Assembly (NCBI RefSeq): GCF_029478095.1
Contig: NZ_JAKOAV010000009.1
Location: forward strand, 1-64,000
Length of the DNA: 64,000 nt
Origin: Pelotomaculum isophthalicicum JI
Lineage (GTDB): Bacteria; Bacillota; Desulfotomaculia; Desulfotomaculales; Pelotomaculaceae
Direction of reading: 5' to 3'
The position numbers and the translations under genes were made by a program. Positions 9,314 to 18,578 of this stretch are shown piece after piece (positions within the stretch are counted from its first letter, which is position 1; each line of letters starts with the position of its first letter). Below the pieces are notes generated by a model. That model was not told the origin of the DNA and searched no databases. It was given only the letters and a program-made list of their open reading frames with translations.

Positions 9314-9478
9314 ATGGGCGAAAACAAAAACATTAACAAGAAAGGAAATTCCTTCGTGCATGAAATGACAGGTTCAGCCCCAATGGTTAATCTGGATGGA
9401 AACTCGGATTATATCGTTCAAAACACTAATCCACCGGTGCAAAAAAAATCATTACCTAACAAGAAGCTACCTAACTAA
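9314..9478 (+). CDS. Small Asn/Lys-rich protein of unknown function
   Basis: A 54-codon frame starting at 9314 behind a good GGAGGTG SD six bases upstream. The product is hydrophilic (start MGENKNINKKGNSF, end KKLPN), rich in Asn, Lys and Pro, with no Cys, no signal peptide and no membrane segment. Its stop overlaps the stop of the convergent radical SAM gene by four bases. I do not recognise the family. Size and composition would suit a small spore or stress protein, but that is only a guess. Confidence 0.5.
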   Translation: MGENKNINKKGNSFVHEMTGSAPMVNLDGNSDYIVQNTNPPVQKKSLPNKKLPN

Positions 9479-10077
9479 GTGAATACGTCTAAATATTCTC
9501 TTATTATGAATTCAGCTCCGAGATTAACGGCTATTTCACGGCATTTTTTGATGTCAACACCTGGCAATCTGACTACCGACAATGTAACTTTTGGGATATG
9601 TTTTTTACAACTAGCGGCAAATTTGAGCATCGCTCCATAAGCCTCTTCTCCCATCTGCGGCTGGCATAGTGACACGTATTGCAATGCATCGGGTGCGTTT
9701 AAGCTAATCGAAACGGCGTCAACCGAACCGGCTAATTCTGAGGCGATATCGCGTCCATGAATTAGGTCGGCCTGGCCGTTCGTGTCAATTCTTACAGATG
9801 CACCGAGCTTTTTTAACACGCGGGATGTCTCAATTACCAGATCTGCCCTAATCAACGGCTCGCCATAGCCACAAAAAACTACTTCCCGGTATTGACTAAC
9901 ATCTCCAACGGCTAATAATAATTCGTTCAGATCGGGCTCTTTATCCAACCAGAGGTCATAACCAGCGATACCCTCTTTTGCCTGTCTGATACAAAATACA
10001 CATTTATTGGTGCATTTGTTGGTAATATTTAAATATATTGAATCACCAATTTGATAAGCATAAACATTTTTACTCAA
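9475..10077 (-). CDS. TatD-associated type radical SAM protein
   Basis: About 200 residues with the radical SAM cluster motif CTNKCVFC, the N-terminal YLNITNKC context and a SAM-binding CGYGEP segment. The protein has only the short core of the fold and no extra cluster domain, as in the family named after its frequent pairing with tatD. No tatD is present here. Two starts are possible: TTG at 10077 with GGGG six bases upstream, giving MSKNVYAYQIGDS and fitting the family, or ATG at 10116 with a poor SD. Its substrate is unknown. It is a single gene, convergent with the small ORF on its right-hand side in transcription. Confidence 0.8.
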   Translation of the reverse strand: MSKNVYAYQIGDSIYLNITNKCTNKCVFCIRQAKEGIAGYDLWLDKEPDLNELLLAVGDVSQYREVVFCGYGEPLIRADLVIETSRVLKKLGASVRIDTNGQADLIHGRDIASELAGSVDAVSISLNAPDALQYVSLCQPQMGEEAYGAMLKFAASCKKHIPKVTLSVVRLPGVDIKKCREIAVNLGAEFIIREYLDVFT

Positions 10078-10171
10078 GATAATCCCCTGTTCTCTAAATA
10101 GATGAGATGCAATCATAATATGTCAACTACTTACATAAAGATAATTATAATTATTTTCCGGGGGTGTTGCA

Positions 10172-10570
10172 ATGCCATCTGTAAATATGGATAACTTTGA
10201 GCTTCCTTTTAATGTCGGCGCAGTGATAAGGGGTATTTTTTTCGCGTTGACCATTGCATTGCTGCTAAGTATAGGCACCGGCCTTGTTTACCACTTGTCA
10301 TCACTTTCGGAAAAGACTCTTCCCTTATCCGCTGCAATAATCCTGGCGTCAGGCGCTTTCGGCGGATCTCTTACCGCCGGCAGGCAAGCCGGAAATAAAG
10401 GACTTTATCATGGATTAGCGGTAGGTCTTCTGTTTTTTATAGTTGTTTGGGCTGCCGCAGCACTATTTATACCTGGTCAGGCCGGACTTAATATCTTTTA
10501 CAAATTAATAATAACATTATCTTGCGGTACAATCGGCGGAGTAGTTGGGGTGGGGCTTTCAAGTGGATAA
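10172..10570 (+). CDS. TIGR04086-type small membrane protein
   Basis: A 132-residue protein with four hydrophobic segments and the Gly-rich loop ASGAFGGSLTAGRQAGNKGLYHGL between segments 2 and 3, shown in the sequence near residues 60-83. This pattern is typical of the YrzE/TIGR04086 family found in Firmicutes, function unknown. The ATG follows a GGGGGTG SD. It is monocistronic, divergent from the radical SAM gene and followed by a clear terminator. Confidence 0.75.
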   Translation: MPSVNMDNFELPFNVGAVIRGIFFALTIALLLSIGTGLVYHLSSLSEKTLPLSAAIILASGAFGGSLTAGRQAGNKGLYHGLAVGLLFFIVVWAAAALFIPGQAGLNIFYKLIITLSCGTIGGVVGVGLSSG

Positions 10571-10594
10571 TTGAAGAAATCCAGATAATCGGAG

Positions 10595-10625
10595 AGCCCC
10601 AGCTATAAGCCGGGGCTTCCTTTTT
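10595..10625 (+). terminator. Rho-independent terminator
   Basis: The arms AGCCCC/GGGGCT, with an inner GCT/AGC stem and a short ATA loop, are followed by TCCTTTTT. It ends the transcript of the small membrane protein gene at 10172-10570. Confidence 0.75.
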
Positions 10626-10627
10626 AA

Positions 10628-10692
10628 GGGAAGATGCGGAATCGAACCGCATAGCGGGCTCCGGACCTCGCTGTGTTCCCGACACTCCCCCC
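10628..10692 (-). ncRNA. tRNA-like mini-cloverleaf RNA downstream of alr
   Basis: On the minus strand 65 nt fold by eye into a complete small cloverleaf. The acceptor is seven pairs, GGGGGGA with TCTTCCC, two of them G-U. A D-like arm GTGT/ACAC has a CGGGA loop. A middle arm AGCG-GG/CCCGCT has one bulged A and a seven-base TCCGGAG loop. One linker base leads to a canonical T arm, TGCGG/CCGCA around TTCGATT. There is no U33, no normal A box, no positions 8-9 linker and no encoded CCA, so it cannot be an ordinary tRNA. It could be a pseudo-tRNA regulator, a tRNA decoy or a decaying tRNA copy. Confidence 0.45.
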
Positions 10693-10745
10693 TGGTATTA
10701 ATTACCATTATGTCATTTGGCACTTTATTTGTCAATATTATTAAA

Positions 10746-10820
10746 GTAGTCAGTAGTCAGTAGATTTAAAGATAATAAATATTCTTTATTCTGACTCCTG
10801 AATTCTGAATTCTGACTCCT
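10746..10820. repeat. Interspersed GAATTCTGACTCCT-type repeat, copy 1
   Basis: Contains GTAGTCAGTAGTCAGTAG followed by an A/T spacer and then TTCTGACTCCTGAATTC with a second GAATTCTGACTCCT. The same modules in the same order recur at 49374-49483 and in part at 29231 and 48018. Its left part encodes the last residues of the alr frame ([10 protein letters not shown]). Confidence 0.7.
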
Positions 10821-11943
10821 TTTGCTTTACATATATTCTGGGGACCCGTAGGCTGATCATACAAACTACTTCATAATTAATCGTACCTAATTTCATCGCT
10901 ATATCATCAGCAGTAATTTCTTCGTCATCCTGGCGGCCGATGAGCACAGCCTCATCCCCCATCTTTATATGCGAGTCGTTGCCGGCGTCAACCATAATCT
11001 GGTCCATGCAAACCCTGCCAATTACAGGCCGCCGCCGGCCATTCAACAAGACCTCCCCTTTAGAAGAAAGCGACCTTGGATAGCCGTCGGCGTACCCTAG
11101 AGGCAAAGTGGCGATAACTGTTGGTTTAGCAGTTGTATAGGTACACCCGTAACTAACTTTAAAACCAGCCGGCACAGTTTTAACATAAGCGACTTTAGCC
11201 TTCAGGTTCATGGCCGGATAAAGTTTTAAGCCAGTGTGTTTAAGTCTGTCGGAAGGATTTAGGCCATAGACAATGATCCCTGCCCTTACCATGTCCAAGT
11301 GTGTCTCCGGCATTTCCATTAATGCCGGACTGTTGGCAGCATGTTTTAGCGGGATGTCGAGACCACTCTTCCGTAGCGCTTCTGTAATGTCGAGAAAACG
11401 CTCCAATTGCATTTTGGTATAATTTTTATCAGCGTCAGCGTTAGCAAAATGCGTGAAAATACCCTCTACTTCTAGATACGGTGTTTTCGCCAGTCGTAAT
11501 ATTTCGTCTACAATATCCGGACCTGACACCAAGCCAATTCTGCCCATACCGGTATCAACTTTAATATGCACTTTCGCCCGTGTCCCGCCCCGCGCCGCGG
11601 CTTCCGCCAATACCAAGGCCATTTCGCGGGTATAAACAGCCTGCGATAGCCGGTGGCGCACAACTTCAACAGCCTGTTCCGGTGGTATATACCCTAAAAC
11701 CAGCACCGGGGCTTCCAACCCCGCCTCACGAAGCGCCACCCCTTCCGATATTCTGGCAACACCGAGCCACGTTGCGCCGTTGGCCAAAGCGACCCGGCTT
11801 ACTTCAACTGCGCCGTGACCGTAGCCGTTAGCTTTGACCACTGCCAATATTTTGGCTGTAGACTTGGTAACACGACGAATCTCCCGGACATTGTTGGCAA
11901 TCGCATCCAAATTGATCTCAGCCCAAACTGGATATACGGACAT
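10786..11943 (-). CDS. alr: Alanine racemase
   Basis: A 385-residue PLP enzyme that interconverts L- and D-alanine for peptidoglycan. The PLP lysine lies in [15 protein letters not shown] near residue 40, and the catalytic Tyr region is VSYGCTYT in the C-terminal domain. The ATG at 11943 is used, behind AGGAGTG; an upstream in-frame start at 11970 lacks an SD. The C-terminal ten residues ([10 protein letters not shown]) are encoded by an interspersed repeat, so the original stop codon was probably lost to repeat insertion. It sits just downstream of ald. Confidence 0.95.
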   Translation of the reverse strand: MSVYPVWAEINLDAIANNVREIRRVTKSTAKILAVVKANGYGHGAVEVSRVALANGATWLGVARISEGVALREAGLEAPVLVLGYIPPEQAVEVVRHRLSQAVYTREMALVLAEAAARGGTRAKVHIKVDTGMGRIGLVSGPDIVDEILRLAKTPYLEVEGIFTHFANADADKNYTKMQLERFLDITEALRKSGLDIPLKHAANSPALMEMPETHLDMVRAGIIVYGLNPSDRLKHTGLKLYPAMNLKAKVAYVKTVPAGFKVSYGCTYTTAKPTVIATLPLGYADGYPRSLSSKGEVLLNGRRRPVIGRVCMDQIMVDAGNDSHIKMGDEAVLIGRQDDEEITADDIAMKLGTINYEVVCMISLRVPRIYVKQKESEFRIQESE

Positions 11944-11979
11944 ACTAGTTCCACTCCTGAAAAAGCACATTATGTCAAT

Positions 11980-12007
11980 CGTTAAAGGTTATCCGTTAAA
12001 GGTTATC
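11980..12007. repeat. 14-bp tandem duplication
   Basis: CGTTAAAGGTTATC occurs twice without a gap (11980-11993, 11994-12007), spanning the end of ald and the short ald-alr spacer. It looks like a replication-slippage duplication and has no evident function. Confidence 0.7.
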
Positions 12008-13121
12008 CCAATAAATCAGCGATTTTCATATAATCTTTTTTCAAAGATTCTCCTACCGCCCCGCAGGTGAGATTGCCTTTATAAGTATTTACCCCGCGCG
12101 ATAAAGCGTTATTATTCTTGACAGCTTCATAAAAACCATTGTTCGCCAACTCCAAGGCATAAGGAAGGGTGGCATTTGTCAAGGCAAATGTGGAAGTCCG
12201 GGCGACGGCGCCTGGCATATTGGCTACTGCATAGTGGAGTACGTTATATTTAATGTAAACAGGATCATTATGAGTGGTAACTCTGTCAATCGTCTCAATT
12301 GAGCCCCCCTGATCAACGGAAACGTCGACAATGACCGAACCGGGCTTCATTTCTTTAACCATTTCTTCACTAACAAGCTTTGGCGCTTTTGCGCCGACTA
12401 CGAGCACGGCCCCAATCAAAAGATCCGCATAACGTACAGATTGCCTGATATTAAACTGGTTTGAAACCAGGGTATTAATTCTCCCGCCGTACAGGTCATC
12501 AAGGTAGCGTAGCCGTTCGGCATTCTGGTCGATAATGGTAACCTGCGCTCCCATTCCCACAGCCACTTTGAGGGCGCTGGCACCTACAGATCCGGCGCCG
12601 ATGATCACCACGTCCGCGGCGGCCACCCCTGGTACCCCGCCTAATAAGATTCCTTTGCCCCCGTACGGCTTTTCAAGAAAATGAGCGCCAACCTGGACAG
12701 CCATCTTTCCCGCAATTTTACTCATCGGTGTGAGTAATGGCAGAACACCGTTATCCAGTTGGATAGTTTCGTACGCCACGGCTGTCACTTTGTTTTTGAT
12801 TAAGGCGGCTGTTAACTCCGGTTCACGAGCAAGATGGAGATAAGTAAAAAGAATCTGTCCTTCTCTCAGTAGCTGGAACTCACTGGGAAGCGGTTCTTTC
12901 ACCTTCATTATCATATCTGCGCGTTTGAAGACTTCAGCGGCGGTGGCAACCAGCTCAGCTCCTGAAGAAACATACGCTTCGTCTGTAATACCGCTGCCAA
13001 GGCCGGCTTTTTCCTCAATCAAAACCTTATGTCCAGCCCCGGTAAATGTCTGAACGCCTGCTGGAGTTATAGCAACACGATCCTCATTTATTTTTATTTC
13101 CTTAGGCACTCCGATGATCAT
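12003..13121 (-). CDS. ald: Alanine dehydrogenase
   Basis: A 372-residue enzyme for the NAD-dependent interconversion of L-alanine with pyruvate and ammonia. Visible features are the N-terminal [18 protein letters not shown], the substrate Lys in MKVKEPLP, the conserved [10 protein letters not shown], and a Rossmann motif [16 protein letters not shown]. The ATG at 13121 is preferred because AGGAGGTG lies seven bases upstream. It is grouped with alr, which gives a local alanine node that could feed both catabolism and cell wall. In spore formers ald also supports alanine use during sporulation. Confidence 0.95.
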   Translation of the reverse strand: MIIGVPKEIKINEDRVAITPAGVQTFTGAGHKVLIEEKAGLGSGITDEAYVSSGAELVATAAEVFKRADMIMKVKEPLPSEFQLLREGQILFTYLHLAREPELTAALIKNKVTAVAYETIQLDNGVLPLLTPMSKIAGKMAVQVGAHFLEKPYGGKGILLGGVPGVAAADVVIIGAGSVGASALKVAVGMGAQVTIIDQNAERLRYLDDLYGGRINTLVSNQFNIRQSVRYADLLIGAVLVVGAKAPKLVSEEMVKEMKPGSVIVDVSVDQGGSIETIDRVTTHNDPVYIKYNVLHYAVANMPGAVARTSTFALTNATLPYALELANNGFYEAVKNNNALSRGVNTYKGNLTCGAVGESLKKDYMKIADLLG

Positions 13122-13146
13122 GGTAACACCTCCTGAAAATAGGTAT

Positions 13147-14703
13147 TCAATCAGTGCCAACAACATTCATCATTGCTGCCGGCAGGTTAAATAATATGTC
13201 TCCGGCTGTTAAACCGATCATTCCCTTTATCCTGGCACCCATGTCACCGGCCAGGCCATGCACATAAGCTCCTGCGGATGCCGCTTGAGCCGGATTCAGA
13301 CCTTGCGCGATAAGCGCCGCCACTACCCCTGTCAGTACATCGCCGCTGCCGCCGGTAGCCATACCCGGGTTACCGGTGGGATTAATGTAAATAGCTCCGT
13401 CCGGAGCGGCCACTACCGTTCGGGCTCCTTTGAGCAGCGCGACTACATTCCATATTGTTGCCGCTTTTCCTGCAATTGATAGACGATCCTCTTGAATTTC
13501 CCTTGTCGTAACGTCCATTAATCGGGCCATTTCACCGGGATGAGGGGTTATCACTACCGGAGCCTGGATTTTTCTCAGAATCTCGACTTCTCCCGCCAAT
13601 GCATTTAAGCCGTCGGCGTCAATCACACACGGAATTCGTACTGACGGCAAGAGCTCTCTAACCATAGCAACCACTTCTGGTACGGTTGATAAACCTGGAC
13701 CCAGAGCTAATACATCCGCGTTATCCAGCAAGGAAAGTATGTTTTGGCGAGCGCCACGGCTCAAGTGTCCCTTTCCTGTATCAGGCAATGGCACAGTCAT
13801 AACTTCCGTCAGTTTTGATTCCATTATGTCATGCAGTGATTCAGGCACCGCCACTGTAACCAGACCCGCTCCAGCTCGCAGGGCGGCTTCGCCAACCAGG
13901 CAAGCTGCTCCGGTCATCCCGCGTGAGCCAGCCACAACCAATACCCGCCCGAAGTTACCCTTATGGGCGTCTGAAGGGCGGGGAGACAGCCATTCCTTAA
14001 TCATTTCTCCAGTAATCAAATATCTTTGCGGCGCTTCTTTTTCTATAAGAACGGCCGGTATAGAAATATCGACAACGTGTAGTTCACCGGCGTAATCAGC
14101 GCCTGGTTCCAGAATCAACCCCAACTTGGGGAGGGCAAAAGTAACCGTGTGAGCAGCTTGAATGCATGGCCCGCTTGCTTTTCCGGTATCCGCTTCCAGA
14201 CCTGACGGGATATCCACGGCAACTATAGGTTTGCCGCTTCCATTCAACACTTCTACTATTCGCCCTGTTTTTTCAACCATTTTTCCGCGAAAACCAGTTC
14301 CGTAAATAGCGTCAACAATTAGATCCGTATTCATTAGAACCAAACGGACTATATTTATCCCGTCCCCATGTTGCAAAGAGTATACTTTCTGACCCATCTT
14401 CCGCCAGATGTTAAGATTAGTGGCGGCATCACCGGTGATCTCATCAAGTTCCGCTATGGCCAGCACCTTAACTTCCGCACCCATATTTAGCAGGTGACGC
14501 GCTATTACGAAGCCGTCACCACCATTGTTTCCTTTACCGACAAATACAGTGATAACTTTACCGCGCACATTTCCCAGCACTTTCCTTATAACCTCCACTA
14601 CCTGGCGGCCGGCGTTTTCCATCAAAACAAGTCCTGGAACTTTGTATTCTTTGATAGCAGTCTGATCCAGCTTCTTCATTTCCTCAGCAGTAACAACCCG
14701 CAT
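13147..14703 (-). CDS. nnr: Bifunctional NAD(P)H-hydrate epimerase/ADP-dependent dehydratase
   Basis: A 518-residue fusion. The N-terminal YjeF_N half (1 to about 215) carries [16 protein letters not shown] and is the epimerase. The C-terminal ribokinase-like half carries [16 protein letters not shown] with the catalytic Asp and is the dehydratase. Together they repair hydrated NADH and NADPH. The gene follows acpS with a two-base gap and precedes ald, an arrangement common in Firmicutes. Confidence 0.95.
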   Translation of the reverse strand: MRVVTAEEMKKLDQTAIKEYKVPGLVLMENAGRQVVEVIRKVLGNVRGKVITVFVGKGNNGGDGFVIARHLLNMGAEVKVLAIAELDEITGDAATNLNIWRKMGQKVYSLQHGDGINIVRLVLMNTDLIVDAIYGTGFRGKMVEKTGRIVEVLNGSGKPIVAVDIPSGLEADTGKASGPCIQAAHTVTFALPKLGLILEPGADYAGELHVVDISIPAVLIEKEAPQRYLITGEMIKEWLSPRPSDAHKGNFGRVLVVAGSRGMTGAACLVGEAALRAGAGLVTVAVPESLHDIMESKLTEVMTVPLPDTGKGHLSRGARQNILSLLDNADVLALGPGLSTVPEVVAMVRELLPSVRIPCVIDADGLNALAGEVEILRKIQAPVVITPHPGEMARLMDVTTREIQEDRLSIAGKAATIWNVVALLKGARTVVAAPDGAIYINPTGNPGMATGGSGDVLTGVVAALIAQGLNPAQAASAGAYVHGLAGDMGARIKGMIGLTAGDILFNLPAAMMNVVGTD

Positions 14704-14705
14704 TT

Positions 14706-15104
14706 TTACGCCTCCTCTCTTATAGCTACAGCAAAAGCCATTGCCCTGGCCCGGTCATGGGATAAGCTTATTTTTATTTCACAAATTCCTTTATTTCTTG
14801 CAAGAATAGCTGTTTTATTGTGCAACTGCACAATAGGACAACCTCCCGTTAACTTACCGACTTCCACGTCAGTCCAGCGAACACCTGTAATTCCAGTACC
14901 CATTGCTTTGAAAACAGCTTCTTTTGCTGCGAATCGCGCGGCATAGCAAGCGTATCGATCCCGTTTCTTGTCGCAATAGCACCGTTCAGAAGGAGTAAAA
15001 ATCCTGTTAAGAAACCGTTCGCCTATACGCTCCACCGCATTTTTTAACCGGTCAATTTCCACGGTGTCCACGCCAATGCCGGCCAAGCCTTCCACCGGTA
15101 GCAT
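14706..15104 (-). CDS. acpS: Holo-[acyl-carrier-protein] synthase
   Basis: A phosphopantetheinyl transferase of about 132 residues. GIGVDTVEIDRL holds the Mg-binding Asp and RFAAKEAVFKA the second metal ligand. It transfers 4'-phosphopantetheine from CoA to ACP. The start is uncertain: ATG at 15104 has no good SD, TTG at 15086 has GGTGG five bases upstream and would give MAGIGVD like other AcpS proteins, and the frame stays open to a TTG at 15143. It is the first gene of acpS-nnr-ald-alr. Confidence 0.92.
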   Translation of the reverse strand: MLPVEGLAGIGVDTVEIDRLKNAVERIGERFLNRIFTPSERCYCDKKRDRYACYAARFAAKEAVFKAMGTGITGVRWTDVEVGKLTGGCPIVQLHNKTAILARNKGICEIKISLSHDRARAMAFAVAIREEA

Positions 15105-15194
15105 AACGCAATTATTTTCCAATAAATATCCAACTCCCGACAACTAGCTCTTTCCAATTATTTTATCCTAATCTTTCTTCAGTAAAAAGAAAAA

Positions 15195-15257
15195 ACCTGC
15201 CCAAAAGTGATATTACTTTGAAAACGGGTCAACCTACCCGTTTCAAAACACGCAGGA
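15195..15257 (-). terminator. Strong terminator of the two-component operon
   Basis: A long hairpin with outer arms CCTGC/GCAGG and an inner TTTGAAA-CGGGT/ACCCG-TTTCAAA stem. Read on the minus strand it is followed by TTTTTTCTTTTT, so it terminates the response-regulator transcript ahead of acpS. Confidence 0.8.
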
Positions 15258-15291
15258 CAGTTCATTTAACGCATTTTCAAATTAAAAATAT

Positions 15292-16113
15292 CTAAAAACC
15301 TAAAATTCGTCTGAGTTTTTTCGCCTGAGCTCTGCTTACTGGAACTTCGCTTCCTTCCTTATCTGCAACAATAAGGTTGTATGTACCGTTAAAAAATGGA
15401 ACTATTTCTTTTACTTTGTGCAGGTTTACCAGGTAACATCGGTGGGTCCGGAAGAAATATTGCTGATTAAGTCTTGTCTCTAGCTCTTTTAAGGTAAAAC
15501 GGGTAAAAAGTTTATCAGATTCAGTTTTAATATAAACATTATCCTGCAAAGTAAAAGCATAAAAAATATCAGATTCAGTCACTAAAATAGTTTTGCCCTG
15601 TTTACCCGCCGGAATACAATCTATTCTTATATGATCCTGGATCTCACGCTGCAAAGAGTCCATTTTTTTTTCACGTGTTCGTTCTTCAATATGCTTGCCA
15701 GGGGTCTGTTCCACCGTCGCTGCCAACTCAGACAGCAACATATCATTCTGCGCTATCTTATTCACTTTATTAATGGCTTTTTTTAAACGTCCCGGATCAA
15801 CCGGTTTTAGCAAATAATCGACGGCGTCTACCGTAAAAGCGGAAACAGCATACTCTTTATAGGCAGTAACAAAAATAATGTATGGTCTGGTTTCCAGTTC
15901 CTGAATAGCCGCCGCCACTTCCAAACCGCTCATACCCGGCATAGAAACATCAAGAAAAAGAACTTGATAATGGAGCGCCTTGATCAGTTCCAAGGCTTCA
16001 TAGGCATTGGTAGCCTCACCAACTATTTCAATATTACTAAAATTGCTCAAGGCTAAACGAAGTTCCTGCCTGGCAGGATACTCGTCATCGACAATCAGCG
16101 CTTTTAGCTTCAC
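15292..16113 (-). CDS. LytTR-family response regulator
   Basis: A 273-residue DNA-binding regulator. The N-terminal receiver has the acidic pair D9/D10, the phospho-acceptor D55 in FLDVSMPG and the conserved Lys in LLKPVD. A linker of about 45 residues follows, then a C-terminal LytTR domain (TRFTLKELE, FFRTHRCYLVNLHKV). Such regulators bind direct repeats and often control membrane or cell-wall genes. The GTG at 16113 is chosen because AAGGAGG stands seven bases upstream. It overlaps the sensor kinase by 29 bases, so the pair is translationally coupled. Confidence 0.92.
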   Translation of the reverse strand: MKLKALIVDDEYPARQELRLALSNFSNIEIVGEATNAYEALELIKALHYQVLFLDVSMPGMSGLEVAAAIQELETRPYIIFVTAYKEYAVSAFTVDAVDYLLKPVDPGRLKKAINKVNKIAQNDMLLSELAATVEQTPGKHIEERTREKKMDSLQREIQDHIRIDCIPAGKQGKTILVTESDIFYAFTLQDNVYIKTESDKLFTRFTLKELETRLNQQYFFRTHRCYLVNLHKVKEIVPFFNGTYNLIVADKEGSEVPVSRAQAKKLRRILGF

Positions 16114-16933
16114 CGGTGAGACCTCCTTTAACATCTTCACTAATCATCAAAGGAACCCTAAAGCAAACAGTGGTGCCTTTGTTTTCACTACTTTCTATAC
16201 GGAGGCCGTAATTCTTACCAAATAAGCTTATCAGTCGCTCATGAACATTGCTCAAACCAATTCCGTTACCAGAGCCAAAACCGGGAAGCATTATATTCTT
16301 TAAATCATCTTTGTTCATCCCAACCCCGTCGTCCGAAATCACAAAAAGCATTTCATCTCCTGACGCTTTTACTTTTATATGCACCGTCCCCGCCCCAATT
16401 TTGGGTTGAATACCGTGTTTTATAGCATTTTCAACAATAGGTTGTAGAGTTAACGCGGGTACCCGGTAATTTAGCAATTCGGGGTCAATATCTCTTTGGA
16501 TTACTAATTTTTCGCGAAAACGTGCCTTTTCAAGCACCAGATAAGTGTTTATATATTCAATCTCTTCTTTCAGACTGTTAAAATGCCCGTGTCTCTTTAA
16601 GGCATGGCGGAAGAAAGAAGCCAACCGTATTAGGAGACGGCGGGCAGTTTCGGGATTTGTCCTGGTGTAAGATACTATGGTGTTCAGTGTATTGAATAAA
16701 AAGTGCGGGTTTATCTGGGCATGCAGGAAATCAAGCTCCACTTTTTTTATCCTTGCATTCTGATGTTTCCAGATGTGTTGAATAACAAGGCAAGTGGCAG
16801 TTAAACTGGCAAGAATCATTAATATAACAATCTCCATGGGCGTTGGTTTGAAAAGAATAATTATCAATACAGCCGCGATATTAACAAGTCCCCAACGTAA
16901 AATAACACCGAGAATGTTATTCAAATAAATCAT
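16085..16933 (-). CDS. LytS/YpdA-type sensor histidine kinase
   Basis: A 282-residue kinase. Two N-terminal transmembrane segments (about 8-28 and 34-52) replace the multi-span sensor of LytS. The His_kinase box LHAQINPHFLFNTLN carries the phospho-acceptor His (H77), followed by an HATPase domain with NAIKHGI and DDGVGMN. With almost no extracellular loop, it probably senses a membrane or intracellular signal. Its partner is the LytTR regulator immediately downstream. Confidence 0.92.
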   Translation of the reverse strand: MIYLNNILGVILRWGLVNIAAVLIIILFKPTPMEIVILMILASLTATCLVIQHIWKHQNARIKKVELDFLHAQINPHFLFNTLNTIVSYTRTNPETARRLLIRLASFFRHALKRHGHFNSLKEEIEYINTYLVLEKARFREKLVIQRDIDPELLNYRVPALTLQPIVENAIKHGIQPKIGAGTVHIKVKASGDEMLFVISDDGVGMNKDDLKNIMLPGFGSGNGIGLSNVHERLISLFGKNYGLRIESSENKGTTVCFRVPLMISEDVKGGLTGEAKSADCR

Positions 16934-17131
16934 GCCTTAACTCCTAACCAAGGTGAACAATATTTAACTAATTTATATAAATACTATAAATATTCTACAT
17001 GTAATAATGGAATCCTTTTTGTAATATTTATAAAACAAGCTTCGTGTGACTTCTATTAAAAAATTAAAAATATTCAGTAATCCATGTACTGTCATACATA
17101 TCTCTTCAATTGTCAACTAATTCTTACTAAA

Positions 17132-18334
17132 TTATTCTTTACCTTTTCTTAAAATCACTAGTTCATCCAGAATATGATTAGCCAGCGACAACTTGTCCAT
17201 TTTGGGCAAGGAAACAATCCTGCCGCTGGGGAAGACCAGCTTGGCAATATTGGTGTCCGTTCCAAATCCAGCGCCGGGCAGAGTGACATCATTAGCTACC
17301 AGCATGTCCAAATTCTTGCGCTCCACTTTTATCATGGCATTATTTACCAGTTCTTCGGTCTCAGCGGCAAAACCAATTAAAACCTGGCGTTCTTTCATTT
17401 TACCTAACTGGGCAAGAATATCGGGGTTCTTTTCAAGCTCTATTGTTAGAGTACTCTCATGTTTTTTTATTTTTTGATTTGCTGTTATTTTGGGCTTATA
17501 GTCTGCCACAGCTGCAGACATAATTACAGAGTCAACCATTGAAAAACGATCCATCACTGCGGAGTACATCTCGTTTGCTGTTTCTACATTTATTACTTCA
17601 ACCCCTGGTGGCGGATTCAACGCCACTGGCCCACTGATTAATACAACACGGGCGCCTCTCCTGGCTGCGGCATCAGCAACAGCATAACCCATCTTGCCCG
17701 AACTCCTGTTTGTTATATACCGCACCGGATCGATCGGTTCTGTAGTTGGACCGGCTGTAACCATCACCGACAGCCCATTCAGATCCCTATTATCAGAAAG
17801 TATAAAATTGATCTTATCCATGATAAGATCTAGCTCGGCTAATCTGCCGCGGCCCTCTGTGCCACAGGCCAATCGACCTACCCCGGGTTCGGCAATATGG
17901 TAACCAAGGTCACGCAATATTGTCACGTTTCGCTGAACAACCCGGTTATTATACATATTTACATTCATTGCCGGACAAACGAGCACAGGGCATGTTGCAG
18001 CCATAACCACGGTGGAAATCAAATCATCGGCAATGCCGTTAGCGGCTTTGCCGATAATATTAGCTGTAGCAGGTGCAAGAACGATCAGATCTGAACCGCT
18101 GGCCAGATCTATATGCTGAACTGGTCCGCCAAACGTTCTTTCAAATAAATCAGTATACACATGATGCCCGGATAGTGTCTGGAAGGTAAGCGGTTTAACA
18201 AATTCCTGGGCCGCCCGGGTCATTATCACTCGCACCTCGGCCTTGGCGGAAGCAAGATTGCTTACTAATTGAGCAACTTTAAAAACCGCTATACCGCCGG
18301 CTATTCCCACGGTAATATTTTTACCCGCCAGCAT
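17132..18334 (-). CDS. coaBC: Phosphopantothenoylcysteine decarboxylase/synthetase
   Basis: A 400-residue CoaBC fusion for coenzyme A synthesis. The flavin-dependent decarboxylase half (1 to about 190) has IAGGIAVFK, the active-site His region VQHIDLASGSD, PAMNVNMY and ACGTEGRGRLAE. The CTP-dependent ligase half starts near VMVTAGPTTEPIDPVRYITN. It is the last gene of yicC-remA-gmk-rpoZ-coaBC, the same order as in Bacillus. Confidence 0.96.
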   Translation of the reverse strand: MLAGKNITVGIAGGIAVFKVAQLVSNLASAKAEVRVIMTRAAQEFVKPLTFQTLSGHHVYTDLFERTFGGPVQHIDLASGSDLIVLAPATANIIGKAANGIADDLISTVVMAATCPVLVCPAMNVNMYNNRVVQRNVTILRDLGYHIAEPGVGRLACGTEGRGRLAELDLIMDKINFILSDNRDLNGLSVMVTAGPTTEPIDPVRYITNRSSGKMGYAVADAAARRGARVVLISGPVALNPPPGVEVINVETANEMYSAVMDRFSMVDSVIMSAAVADYKPKITANQKIKKHESTLTIELEKNPDILAQLGKMKERQVLIGFAAETEELVNNAMIKVERKNLDMLVANDVTLPGAGFGTDTNIAKLVFPSGRIVSLPKMDKLSLANHILDELVILRKGKE

Positions 18335-18352
18335 TAGTAATCCTCCCTGCCA

Positions 18353-18559
18353 CTACTTGATTCCCGTCTTGTTTCTTTTATAGATAATCTTGTTCACGGC
18401 TATTTCTTTAAGCGCGGTGGTCACTGGCTTGTCGCTAGCCTTTTCGAGCTTGGTATTTCCCCTCTCGGTGAGTACCCTAGCCCGCTTTGCGGCTACCACA
18501 ACCAGGGTATACCGGCTGTCTACCTTTTCCATTAGCTCATCGAGAGTTGGTTGGTTCAT
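18353..18559 (-). CDS. rpoZ: RNA polymerase omega subunit
   Basis: A 68-residue protein, MNQPTLDELMEKVDSRYTLV, with the conserved AKRARVL segment of omega. It helps assemble and stabilise RNA polymerase. The ATG at 18559 follows GGAGGGTAGAT. It lies between gmk and coaBC, as in other Firmicutes. Confidence 0.95.
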   Translation of the reverse strand: MNQPTLDELMEKVDSRYTLVVVAAKRARVLTERGNTKLEKASDKPVTTALKEIAVNKIIYKRNKTGIK

Positions 18560-18578
18560 ATCTACCCTCCAGTAAACA

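Noticed and set aside
10621-10692. Ordinary tRNA-Arg (CCG) gene
   Set aside because: A CCG anticodon with U33 would need stem pairs that do not form; the D arm and connector positions are also wrong.
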